Positions 26,591 through 34,358 of a stretch of 64,000 bases of DNA are shown piece by piece. The notes under the pieces were generated by a model, which was not told where the DNA came from, ran no database searches, and saw only the letters and a program-made list of their open reading frames with translations. Made by a program: the position numbers and the translations under genes. Numbering within the stretch: position 1 is the first letter of the stretch; each line of letters starts with the position of its first letter. Origin of the DNA: Alistipes megaguti (lineage in GTDB: Bacteria > Bacteroidota > Bacteroidia > Bacteroidales > Rikenellaceae); contig NZ_LR027382.1 of assembly GCF_900604385.1 (NCBI RefSeq), positions 1,885,501 through 1,949,500 on the forward strand, written 5' to 3'.

Positions 26591-26630
26591 CCGCGGGCCG
26601 GAGTTCCGTCGGTGGATCTCCGGCCCGCGG
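26591..26630. repeat. Perfect 13-bp inverted repeat
   Basis: CCGCGGGCCGGAG and its exact complement CTCCGGCCCGCGG are separated by 14 bases. There is no T tract on either side, so it may be a Rho-type or structured RNA element at the end of the hydrogenase-like transcript, or a protein-binding site. Confidence 0.55.
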
Positions 26631-26766
26631 GTCGAAAAGGGAAATGAAGTGATGGGGTCTCTTGAGTCGGGCCGGATGGAGCGTTTCGGTGGTGCGGAGG
26701 GTTCCGTAGAGTGCGGAGAGTCCGGTAGTAGTACGAAGGAAAAGAGCGCTCCGACAGCGGGAAGCT

Positions 26767-26967
26767 GATCGTGCAGTCCATGCAAACGATGCCGTACTGG
26801 TGGTCGGCTGGGGTCGAGGGGGCCGTCACGACGCTGTTGTTGCGGTTCATGTGCAGCGTGCAGTGGTCGACTACGATCGTCGACGAGCCGAAGATGAAGT
26901 CGACGTTGCCCTCGACGTGGCAGTCGCGCAGGGGCTTTCCACAGCCGGCGTTTTCCCGGGTACGTCA
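26767..26967 (-). pseudogene. Pectinesterase (CE8) fragment
   Basis: On the minus strand one frame reads ENAGCGKPLRDCHVEG, NVDFIFGSSTIVVDHCTLH, and after a polar stretch HQYGIVCMDCTI. The GNVDFIFG segment with the preceding DCHVEG and the following V-x-x-x-C-x-L-H is the catalytic-core signature of carbohydrate esterase family 8 pectin methylesterases (including the catalytic Asp in DFIFG). Only about 65 residues remain of an enzyme normally over 300 residues. A stop lies directly upstream, and downstream the frame dissolves into unrelated sequence. It sits in the gap between two subunit genes of the hydrogenase-like complex and is clearly non-functional. Confidence 0.75.
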
Positions 26968-27017
26968 CACGGCGTAGGGCGCGTGTTGCGCGGACTGGCC
27001 GGGAGGCGGATGCGGCG

Positions 27018-28547
27018 TCAGAGGTCGTGGCCGCAGTAGGAGAGGTTGAAGCTCTTGTTGCAGATCGGGAAGTCGGAGATCCCCTCGCCGCGCACGGCCA
27101 GCGCCAGCGCCAGCCAGTTGTGCAGACTCGGATCCTTGATGCGGCACGCCTCGATATGACCCTCGGCGTCGGTCACCACCACGTGGCACGTCTCGCCGCG
27201 CCATCCCTCGACCAAGCCGAACGAGAGCGACTGCGGGGTCAGCTGCGTCGTATAGTCGGGCGTCTCGCAGGGGTTCTCCAGTGCGCCGTATTTCTGTTCG
27301 TAGATCTCCAGCAGTTGGTCGATGTAGCGGGCCGACTGCGCAACCTCGCGACAGCGCACCTCGAGCCGGGCCATCACGTCGCCCGATGTCTCGATGACGG
27401 GTTCGTGGTGGAGGCATTTGCCGTAGGAGCCCCACGGATGCGTGGCGCGGATGTCGCGGGCCAGTCCGCTGGCCCGGGCCGCCTGCCCGACGCCGCCGAT
27501 GCGGCGCATCTCCTCGCGCGGAACCATACCGCACTGCTCGAAACGCGCCAGCAGCGTGGGCGACGACTCCAGGTCGCGGCGTACCTCCTCGTAGCGGCGG
27601 GCAATCTCGGCGACGTTCCGGCGGATCATGGCCGATTTGGCCGGCGTGAGCGGATGGTCGGTGCCGTGGGGCCGGATCAACCCCTTGCCGAAGCGGTTGC
27701 CGCACCACGCCTGCGTGGTGTTGATCGTCATCGTGCGCAGCGCCTCGCAGGCCACCTGTCCCAGCTGGTAGCCCGCATCCATCGACAGCGCTCCCGTATC
27801 GGCGATCTGCATGGCCATGCGCTCCAGTTCGAGCGCTACGGCCCGTTCGCGGTCGAGCTGCGTGGGGCGTTCGCGGCCGGTGAGCTTCTCGACGGCCTCG
27901 GCAAAGGCTGTGGCGTGGGCCACGGCGCTGTCGCCCGCAACGGCCTCGGCCAGACACATCTGCCGCAGCCGGTTGTCGGTCGACGAGAAGGCCGCCTCGA
28001 CTCCCCGGTGCTGGTAACCCAGCGCAATCTCGAGGTGGAGCACCTCTTCGCCGTTGCAGATGAAGCGGAAGGCCCCCGGCTCGATGATCCCGGCGTGGAT
28101 CGGACCCACGTTGACCTCGTGCAGCGAGTGGCCGGCCATCGTATAGAAGGGGTAGTTGTCGATCGAACTCTGGCGGTTGTAGCGGTCGAAGGGGTAGCGC
28201 AGCGGCTTGGGCCACGGCTGGCCGTCGAAGCGGATGCCGTAACGCTCGGTGATGTCCCGCTCGAAAGGGTGCATCTGCGGGTGCAGGGCCGTGAGTGACG
28301 GAAGGGCCGTATCGTCGTAGTAGCCCGTGGCGTGGGAGGTGATCAGCACGCGGCTCTCGGCGTCGTCGAGCACCAGGCAGTAGAAGCGCATCCGGTCGTC
28401 GGAGGGCAGGGCGAAGTAGTGCGCCACGTGGTAGCGTTCGTCCGAGAGCCACGTGCGCAGCAGTTCGTAGAACGAGGCATAGGAGATCTCGGGAATCTCC
28501 TCCAGGCGCACGGCGCCCGCGGTATTGTCGGTTACGAGATAGTTCAT
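27018..28547 (-). CDS. Hydrogenase-4/NuoCD-like large subunit lacking NiFe ligands
   Basis: The product is 509 residues: a NuoC-like N-terminal domain (to about residue 125, with MHPFERDITERYGIRF) joined to a NuoD/HycE-like domain, the HycE/HyfG layout. In true group 4 hydrogenases two CxxC pairs hold NiFe. Here the first (normally R-V-C-G-I-C-G-F-A-H) is replaced by AVAGDSAVAH at 202-211, and the C-terminal pair (D-P-C-x-x-C) by SFNLSYCGHDL at 499-509, with one Cys left. It is full length with no frameshift, so the loss looks selected rather than decayed. This matches the description of Ehr (energy-converting hydrogenase-related) complexes. The start overlaps the HyfF-like stop by 4 bp. Confidence 0.88.
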   Translation of the reverse strand: MNYLVTDNTAGAVRLEEIPEISYASFYELLRTWLSDERYHVAHYFALPSDDRMRFYCLVLDDAESRVLITSHATGYYDDTALPSLTALHPQMHPFERDITERYGIRFDGQPWPKPLRYPFDRYNRQSSIDNYPFYTMAGHSLHEVNVGPIHAGIIEPGAFRFICNGEEVLHLEIALGYQHRGVEAAFSSTDNRLRQMCLAEAVAGDSAVAHATAFAEAVEKLTGRERPTQLDRERAVALELERMAMQIADTGALSMDAGYQLGQVACEALRTMTINTTQAWCGNRFGKGLIRPHGTDHPLTPAKSAMIRRNVAEIARRYEEVRRDLESSPTLLARFEQCGMVPREEMRRIGGVGQAARASGLARDIRATHPWGSYGKCLHHEPVIETSGDVMARLEVRCREVAQSARYIDQLLEIYEQKYGALENPCETPDYTTQLTPQSLSFGLVEGWRGETCHVVVTDAEGHIEACRIKDPSLHNWLALALAVRGEGISDFPICNKSFNLSYCGHDL

Positions 28548-29944
28548 AAGGCAGTGATTTGGCCGATCAGTTCACGCAGAAAATCCGGTTGCCAGAGCCC
28601 CAGCACCATGGCCGCCGCCAGCAGCGTGAGGGCCGACCACGACAGCGCCCGGTCGACCTTCGAGGGGTGGAGTTCGTCCTGGTTGGGCTGGTAGCAGAGG
28701 CGGAGCATCCGCGAGCAGAACGAGTAGATGACGATGCACAACAGCAGCAGAAGCCCTGCCACGAGCCACCAGCGGCCTCCGACGATCGCCTCGCGCAGGA
28801 TCATCAGCTCCGAGAGGAAGAGCGGCGAGGGCGGGAAGGCCACCAGGATGACCATCCCCGCAAGCAGCCCCATGGCCCCCACGCGGTTGATGTGGATATA
28901 GTCGCCGATGCGGTTGATGCGGTATCCGTTGTAAACCTGCCGCACGACGGCCATCTGCAGGAAGAGGCTGCTCTTGATGAAGGTGTGGCAGACGACGTGG
29001 AAGACTGCCGCCCAGACACCCGCACCGCCGACGCCCAGTCCGATGGCGGCCAGACCCATGTTCTCTACGGTCGAGTAGGAGAGGAAGCGCTTGTAGTTGT
29101 TCGTGCGGCGCAGGAACAGCGCGCCGATGAGGAGCGACAGCACGCCGACGATCAGCAGCACCGAACGGGCCCACGTGAAGACCTCGGTCGCGGCTACCAC
29201 GCGGTAGACGCGGAAGATGGCCAGGAAGCCGGCGTTGACCAGTCCCGTGGAGATCAGCGCCGAGGCCGGCGACGGCGCCGCGAAGTTGGCGTCGATGCCC
29301 ACCGTGTACAGCGGGAAGAGCTCCATCTTGCAGCTGTAGCCGCAGACGATCAAGAGGAAGGCGATCTTCAGGTAGAGGGCGTTGCCGTGGGGCGCCGCGG
29401 CGGCTACCTCGGCATAGTCGAGCGACTCGCAGTCGGTGGCGGCCGCCAGCAGCAGGATGCCCAGGTAGGCCATGGCGATGCCCGTCGAGCAGACGAAGAC
29501 GTATTTCCATGCCGCCTCGAGCGTCTGGGCCGTGCGGCGGTGGTAGATGATTCCGGCCGAGCAGAGCGTCGTGGCTTCGAGGAAGATCCACGTCACGGCC
29601 AGGTTCGAGGCGAAGTACGAACCGGCGATGGCCGTCGTCAGCAGCATCACCAGCCCCGAGTAGGCACGGGTCTGGACGAGGTCGTTGTCGCGCAGGTAGG
29701 CCTCCGAATGGAAGTAGGCGAAGGCCGAGACGATGCACAGCAGTACGTAGAAGAGCGTCCCCGGGGCGTCGAAGCGGAACCACGAGGCCGACGTCGTGTC
29801 GTAGAGCCCTCCGAAGAGAATGGCGCAGGCAAAGGCCGCCTGCACGGCGTAGAAGAGCACGCCCGTGAGGAAGAGCTGCCGCTCGCGGCGCACCAGAAAG
29901 GCCGCCGCCGCGATCAGAATACTTGCGATCAGATAGACTATCAT
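28544..29944 (-). CDS. HyfF/NuoN-like proton-translocating membrane subunit
   Basis: The product is 466 residues and polytopic, of the Mrp-antiporter/complex I pump family. Pump residues look intact: the membrane glutamate in WIFLEATTLCSAG, a membrane lysine in LKIAFLLIVCGYSCKMELFP, and the KRFLSYSTVENMGL and HTFIKSSLF stretches. It would move H+ or Na+ across the membrane when coupled to the redox arm. It lies in a tight minus-strand operon, 4 bp after the HyfE-like gene and overlapping the large-subunit gene by 4 bp. Confidence 0.9.
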   Translation of the reverse strand: MIVYLIASILIAAAAFLVRRERQLFLTGVLFYAVQAAFACAILFGGLYDTTSASWFRFDAPGTLFYVLLCIVSAFAYFHSEAYLRDNDLVQTRAYSGLVMLLTTAIAGSYFASNLAVTWIFLEATTLCSAGIIYHRRTAQTLEAAWKYVFVCSTGIAMAYLGILLLAAATDCESLDYAEVAAAAPHGNALYLKIAFLLIVCGYSCKMELFPLYTVGIDANFAAPSPASALISTGLVNAGFLAIFRVYRVVAATEVFTWARSVLLIVGVLSLLIGALFLRRTNNYKRFLSYSTVENMGLAAIGLGVGGAGVWAAVFHVVCHTFIKSSLFLQMAVVRQVYNGYRINRIGDYIHINRVGAMGLLAGMVILVAFPPSPLFLSELMILREAIVGGRWWLVAGLLLLLCIVIYSFCSRMLRLCYQPNQDELHPSKVDRALSWSALTLLAAAMVLGLWQPDFLRELIGQITAL

Positions 29945-29948
29945 GGCC

Positions 29949-30578
29949 TTAGTCCTTTACGTTGGTCAGCGAATCGGCGTCGTCGGCGTGGAGCTTGTCG
30001 TCGATCTTGGTGAAGAAGATGCCCAGCATCAGCACCGAGATGAGGATGTCGAGCAGGATGGCGAAGTTGATCAGCAGGGGCATCTCCACGCCGATGGCCG
30101 TCGAGAAGAGGAACACGCCGTTCTCGATCACCAGAAAACCGACCATGTGGGAGAAGATCCGCTGCCGCATCACGATGAGGATCAGACCGCTCAGCAGCGA
30201 GTAGAGCGCCACGCCGAAGAAGAGCAGGTCGACCGTCGAGTCGGCGATGTAGTAGGTCAGCGAGGCGCTCACGCCCAGCGCCACGATCGACAGCACGAGC
30301 GATCCGGCCTGCGACGAACCCGAACGGCGCACGCGGTTGATGCGCGTGCGGCGGATCACGGCGAAGAGCAGCCACGGAACCAGAATGCCCTTGAAGAGCA
30401 GCGTCTCGAGGGCCACGAAGGCCAGCTCGGCGGGGTTGGCGGCGTGCAGACGCACCAGCGCAATGCCGAACAGCAGCCACCCCTGCAGCCCGATCAGCGA
30501 GGCGAAGTTGCGGAAACGCTCCGTGATCGAGAGGTAGACGAGCGTCACGACGTAGAGTAGAATCAGCGGCAGAATCAT
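29949..30578 (-). CDS. HyfE/NuoK-like membrane subunit
   Basis: The product is 209 residues, the length typical of hydrogenase-4 component E, with six or so hydrophobic segments. The second half (LLFFGVALYSLLSGLILIVMRQ through GFLVIENGVFLFSTAIG) is NuoK-like, including the intramembrane glutamate in VIENGVF. It ends with a charged tail (KIDDKLHADDADSL). It overlaps the HyfC-like gene by 4 bp, giving translational coupling. It is a part of the ion-conducting arm of the complex. Confidence 0.88.
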   Translation of the reverse strand: MILPLILLYVVTLVYLSITERFRNFASLIGLQGWLLFGIALVRLHAANPAELAFVALETLLFKGILVPWLLFAVIRRTRINRVRRSGSSQAGSLVLSIVALGVSASLTYYIADSTVDLLFFGVALYSLLSGLILIVMRQRIFSHMVGFLVIENGVFLFSTAIGVEMPLLINFAILLDILISVLMLGIFFTKIDDKLHADDADSLTNVKD

Positions 30579-31489
30579 TGGATACCGATATTAAGTTGCA
30601 ACAGGTAGCCCGTGAAGAAGACCAGGGCGGCCAGTGCCGTGATGGTGAGCAGGAAGGTGGTGTTGCGGATGAGCTTGTTGCGGGCCTGCGTCGACTCGAC
30701 GATCCCCACCGAGAGCCCCGTGAGCAGCACGGCCAGCGGCGCGGCGAACCACCACCGCGGGCAAAGGGCCGCCGCCACGGCATCGGCCGCCAGCATCGAC
30801 AGCGCCGCACTCTTCAGCCAGTTCGCGATCTTGATGTAGGCCAGATCGACGCCGCAGTAGTCGAGGCACATCACCTCGTGGATCATCGTCAGTTCGAGGT
30901 GCGTGCGGGGGTCGTCGACCGGCACGCGGCCGCTTTCGGTGAAGACGATCTTCGTCAGCACGTAGGCCGCCAGCAGCAGGACGATGATCAGCTGCGTGTC
31001 GTCGGAGGCTCCGGTGTCGAAGAGTTCGGCGAAGGAGATGTGGCCCGAGAGCAGGGCCAGCGTCCCGATGGTGAGCATCAGCGCCGGTTCGACCAGCGCC
31101 CCGTAGAGCGCTTCGCGGCTGGCGCCCATCCCCTCGAACGAGCTGCCCGTATCCATGGCCGCCAGAATCAGCGCCCCGCGGCCCAGAGCCAGCAGGTAGG
31201 CGAAGGCCACCACGTCGCCGTCGAACGAGACCACCGGCGGCAGATTGCCCACCGGAATGAAGAGCAGCGCCAGAAGCGACGCGCCCAGGATGACCGACGG
31301 CGTCGTGCGGAACAGTACGGTGGTCGTCGTCGAGTAGACGGCCCCCTTGCGCAGCAGCAGGCGTACGTCGTAGAGGTGTTGGGCGAAACGGATGCCCTTG
31401 CGGCCCGCCAGCCGGGCCCGCGTGCGGTTGATCAGCCCCGGAATGCAGAGGGCCGCCGCCAGAAGCAGAAGCAGATTGAGCAGTGCCAT
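30575..31489 (-). CDS. HyfC/NuoH-like membrane anchor subunit
   Basis: The product is 304 residues from MALLNLLLLLAAAL. It is the NuoH/HycD-like subunit that links the membrane arm to the redox module. Characteristic stretches are VLFRTTPSVILGASL, FAYLLALGRGALILAAMDTGSSFEGMGASRE, and FTESGRVPVDDPRTHLELTMIHEVM, the last being the conserved acidic loop (E-x-x-R-x-P-x-D) at the quinone or redox interface. The loop is intact, unlike the metal-binding motifs of the partner subunits. The gene begins 4 bp after the HyfB-like stop. Confidence 0.92.
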   Translation of the reverse strand: MALLNLLLLLAAALCIPGLINRTRARLAGRKGIRFAQHLYDVRLLLRKGAVYSTTTTVLFRTTPSVILGASLLALLFIPVGNLPPVVSFDGDVVAFAYLLALGRGALILAAMDTGSSFEGMGASREALYGALVEPALMLTIGTLALLSGHISFAELFDTGASDDTQLIIVLLLAAYVLTKIVFTESGRVPVDDPRTHLELTMIHEVMCLDYCGVDLAYIKIANWLKSAALSMLAADAVAAALCPRWWFAAPLAVLLTGLSVGIVESTQARNKLIRNTTFLLTITALAALVFFTGYLLQLNIGIQ

Positions 31490-31493
31490 GGCA

Positions 31494-33482
31494 TCAGATG
31501 ATATGGAGGATCGACAACAGGAAGACCAGCGCCAGGAAGGCCAGGGCAAAGAGCACGTAGTGGTTAATCTTGCCCGTACGCAGGCGCATGACGCGCTGGT
31601 TGATCAGGCGCAGCAGTTCGACCCACCACGCCGAGAAGAGGCGTCCGATGCGGTCGCGGTGGCCGACGTCGAAGCGGTGGGCGTCGGGGAAGATCTCGCC
31701 CTTGCCCACGGGCGACCCCTCGCCGCTGTTCTGTGTCAGTGACGTGGCGATCGACTGCAGCCCTTCGGAGAAGGACTCGCCCGTATACTGCATGCGGGTG
31801 TTCACCGCCGTGAAGCCGCAGCCCCACGTCGGGCCCTCGGCCACCTGACGTCCGCGCAGCGTGCGGCGTCGCAGCCATGCCAGGATGGCGACGACCAGAA
31901 TCAGCCCCCAGGCGATGCGCCCGACTGCGGTGAGCGTCGGCGAGAGCAGCCAGTCGGCGGCATCCGACGGCGTGCGCAGGAAAAACTCCGCGGCGCGCGT
32001 CACGCACCCCACGGCCGCCCGCGGGAAGAGTCCCACGAGGAGGATGCCCGCCAGCGGCAGCGCCATGGCGGCCAGCCGCAGGTTGTCGACCTCCGAGGCT
32101 TCGGCCACCTCATGCGAGCGGGGCGAGCCGAGGAAGACCGTGCCGTAGAGCTTCGTGAAGGCCAGCACGGCCACGCCGCCGATCAGCGCCAGCGCCGCCA
32201 GACCGGCCGCCGAGGCGAGGATGTTGCTTCCCGAGGCGATGCCGTCGAGCAGCCCGAGGTAGACGAGCAACTCCGAGACGAAGCCGTTGAGCGGCGGCAG
32301 GGCGCAGATGGCGGCCGTGGCCGCCAGGAAGAGCAGCGACGTGAGGGGCATGTGTTTCGTAAGGCCGCCCAGCGCGTCGAGCGACGTGGTGTGGGTCTGC
32401 GAGAGAATGTTGCCGGCCCCGAAGAAGAGCAGCGACTTGAAGAACGAGTGGTTGAGCGAGTGGAGCAGCGCCCCGGCGATGCCGCACAGCGCCACCATCT
32501 GGTTGCCCGAGGCCTTGCCCAGCGCCGCGATGCCCACGGCCAGCAGGATGATGCCGATGTTTTCGATCGAGGAGTAGGCCAGCAGGCGCTTCACGTCGTT
32601 CTGCATGGCGGCCAGAATGACGCCCCACAGGCCGGTGATGATCCCCACGACGAGGAGAATCACCCCGGCGGTGTGCAGTACGGGCAGATCGCCCAGGGCG
32701 GCCGTCGTGCGCAGGATGCCGTAGATGCCCGTCTTGATCATCACGCCCGACATCAGCGCCGAGACGTGCGACGGGGCGGCCGGATGGGCCTCCGGCAGCC
32801 AGACGTGCAGCGGGAAGAGGCCGGCCTTCATGCCGAAGCCCGCCAGAAAGACGAGGAAGAGCGGCAGTGCCGGCTTCGTGTGGAAGTATTGGCCCAGGGC
32901 GTCGAACGTCGCGCGTCCGCAGACGGCGTCCAGCCGCACGAACCCCACGACCAGCAGCACGAAGCCCACGTGCATCATGATCAGGTAGGCCAGCGCCGCG
33001 CGGCTCACCTCACGGCGTTGGGCGTCGTAGAGGATCAGCAGGAACGACGCCACGGTCATCAGCTCCCAGAAGAAGAGGAACGAGTAGCCGCCGTCGGAGC
33101 AGACGACGCCCAGCATGGCGTAGGCCATCACCGTGAGCGAGGTGTAGTGCAGCGAGACGTGGGCCGGGGACTTCTCCCGGAGCGTGTGGGCCAGATAGCC
33201 CCGCGAATAGAGCACCGAAGCTACCGAGCCGATCGAGATCAGCAGGACGAAGAGCGCCGAGAGCGGGTCCATCGATCCCGAATCGCCGCCGAAAAGCGTG
33301 CCGGGGATCATCCACAGCGATTCGGTGCCTCCGTCGGCCAGTACGCCGATGGCCCGGACCGAGGCCCACAGGGCTCCGGCGGCCGTCAGGGCGAGGGCCG
33401 TCCACGCCTTGGCCCGCAGCGGCGTCGAGAAGATCGCCGCCACGACCACCACGAGGAACAACAGGGTGTAGATAAATAGCAT
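31494..33482 (-). CDS. HyfB/NuoL-like proton-translocating membrane subunit
   Basis: The product is 662 residues with about 14-16 membrane segments, the usual size of hydrogenase-4 component B. It carries the antiporter-type channel residues: glutamate in LFFWELMTVASF, lysine in FGMKAGLFPLHVWLPEAHP, the HSLNHSFFKSLLFFG helix, and VKRLLAYSSIENIG. The C-terminal part has a soluble loop (CGFTAVNTRMQYTGESF) seen in HyfB and HycC proteins. It is the first subunit gene of the operon, 30 bp downstream of rsmE on the same strand. Confidence 0.92.
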   Translation of the reverse strand: MLFIYTLLFLVVVVAAIFSTPLRAKAWTALALTAAGALWASVRAIGVLADGGTESLWMIPGTLFGGDSGSMDPLSALFVLLISIGSVASVLYSRGYLAHTLREKSPAHVSLHYTSLTVMAYAMLGVVCSDGGYSFLFFWELMTVASFLLILYDAQRREVSRAALAYLIMMHVGFVLLVVGFVRLDAVCGRATFDALGQYFHTKPALPLFLVFLAGFGMKAGLFPLHVWLPEAHPAAPSHVSALMSGVMIKTGIYGILRTTAALGDLPVLHTAGVILLVVGIITGLWGVILAAMQNDVKRLLAYSSIENIGIILLAVGIAALGKASGNQMVALCGIAGALLHSLNHSFFKSLLFFGAGNILSQTHTTSLDALGGLTKHMPLTSLLFLAATAAICALPPLNGFVSELLVYLGLLDGIASGSNILASAAGLAALALIGGVAVLAFTKLYGTVFLGSPRSHEVAEASEVDNLRLAAMALPLAGILLVGLFPRAAVGCVTRAAEFFLRTPSDAADWLLSPTLTAVGRIAWGLILVVAILAWLRRRTLRGRQVAEGPTWGCGFTAVNTRMQYTGESFSEGLQSIATSLTQNSGEGSPVGKGEIFPDAHRFDVGHRDRIGRLFSAWWVELLRLINQRVMRLRTGKINHYVLFALAFLALVFLLSILHII

Positions 33483-33512
33483 ATTCTGCGGGTAAATGTG
33501 TTTTCGAAAGCG

Positions 33513-34235
33513 CTATTCGGCGGGACCGTTTACGGTGGCGGTCATCACCGTGGCCGCGACGGCTGCCGTTTCGGTGCGCAGCCGCTGCGGCCCGAGCGTG
33601 ATCTCCTCGAAGCCGTGGGCCAGCGCCAGGTCGATCTCCTCGGGCGAGAAGTCCCCCTCGGGGCCGATGAAGATGCGTACCGATTCGCCGGGGCGGATTG
33701 TGCGCGGCAGGAACCGTTTCCCGCGTGCGGAGTGCGCCGCCTCGCAGTGGGCGATCAGGCTCCGCCCCTCGAAGGGCTCGGCCACCGCCTCGCGGAACGC
33801 CGTCAGCGGACTCAGCTCCGGGCGGTAGGCCTTGAGCGACTGTTTCATGGCCGCCGTGATCACCTTTTCGCCCCGTTGCGGCTTGAAGCTCCGCCGCTCG
33901 CTGTGGGCCGTCTCGAGCGGGATGATCCGCGTGACACCCACCTCGGTGGCCTTCTCCAGAAACCATTCGAAGCGGTCGGGGTTCTTCGTCGGCGCCACGG
34001 CCATCACCAGCCGGTAGGGCATCCGTTCGAATTCGGACTGCGTCTCGACGACGCGTACCGTGCAGCGGCGCGGGTCGGCCTCGATGATCTCGGCCCGATA
34101 GAGATTCCCGCGGCCGTCGGTGAGGTGGATCCAATCGCCGCGCCCCAGCCGCAGCACCCGGATGCAGTGGCGCGACTCCTCCTCGTCGAGCGTGTTGACG
34201 GGCGGTTCGAGATCCGGAGCATAGAAGAGTTGCAT
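33513..34235 (-). CDS. rsmE: 16S rRNA m3U1498 methyltransferase RsmE
   Basis: The product is 240 residues, the normal RsmE length. It is a SPOUT-class enzyme that methylates N3 of U1498 in 16S rRNA in the assembled 30S subunit. The N-terminal PUA-like domain contains SRHCIRVLRLGRGD. The knotted C-terminal domain has AVAPTKNPDRFEWFLEKATEVGV, IIPLETAHSERR, then FIGPEGDFSPEEID and LGPQRLRTETAAVAA, the SAM-binding knot motifs. The hydrogenase-like operon begins 30 bp downstream, so rsmE may be its first gene. Confidence 0.96.
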   Translation of the reverse strand: MQLFYAPDLEPPVNTLDEEESRHCIRVLRLGRGDWIHLTDGRGNLYRAEIIEADPRRCTVRVVETQSEFERMPYRLVMAVAPTKNPDRFEWFLEKATEVGVTRIIPLETAHSERRSFKPQRGEKVITAAMKQSLKAYRPELSPLTAFREAVAEPFEGRSLIAHCEAAHSARGKRFLPRTIRPGESVRIFIGPEGDFSPEEIDLALAHGFEEITLGPQRLRTETAAVAATVMTATVNGPAE

Positions 34236-34247
34236 GGCCTTCGCGTA

Positions 34248-34278
34248 TTTGTTTTACGGATTTTTTATTGTACTTTTG
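34248..34278 (+). promoter_or_regulatory. Consensus promoter of the first M3 peptidase gene
   Basis: TTTG at 34248-34251, 19 bp, and TACTTTTG at 34271-34278 match TTTG-N19-TAnnTTTG exactly. The leader to the ATG at 34359 is about 75 bases. Confidence 0.85.
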
Positions 34279-34358
34279 TCTTGCGCGGGCCCGGACGGCG
34301 GCCTTTGTCTGCCGTGCCGGACTTGCGGCCCGCAAATGTACACAAAATAACACGATCC

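Noticed and set aside
27018..33482. Functional [NiFe] hydrogenase or formate hydrogenlyase
   Set aside because: The Cys ligands for NiFe are missing in the large subunit, and no maturation genes (hyp) or formate dehydrogenase are present in the window.
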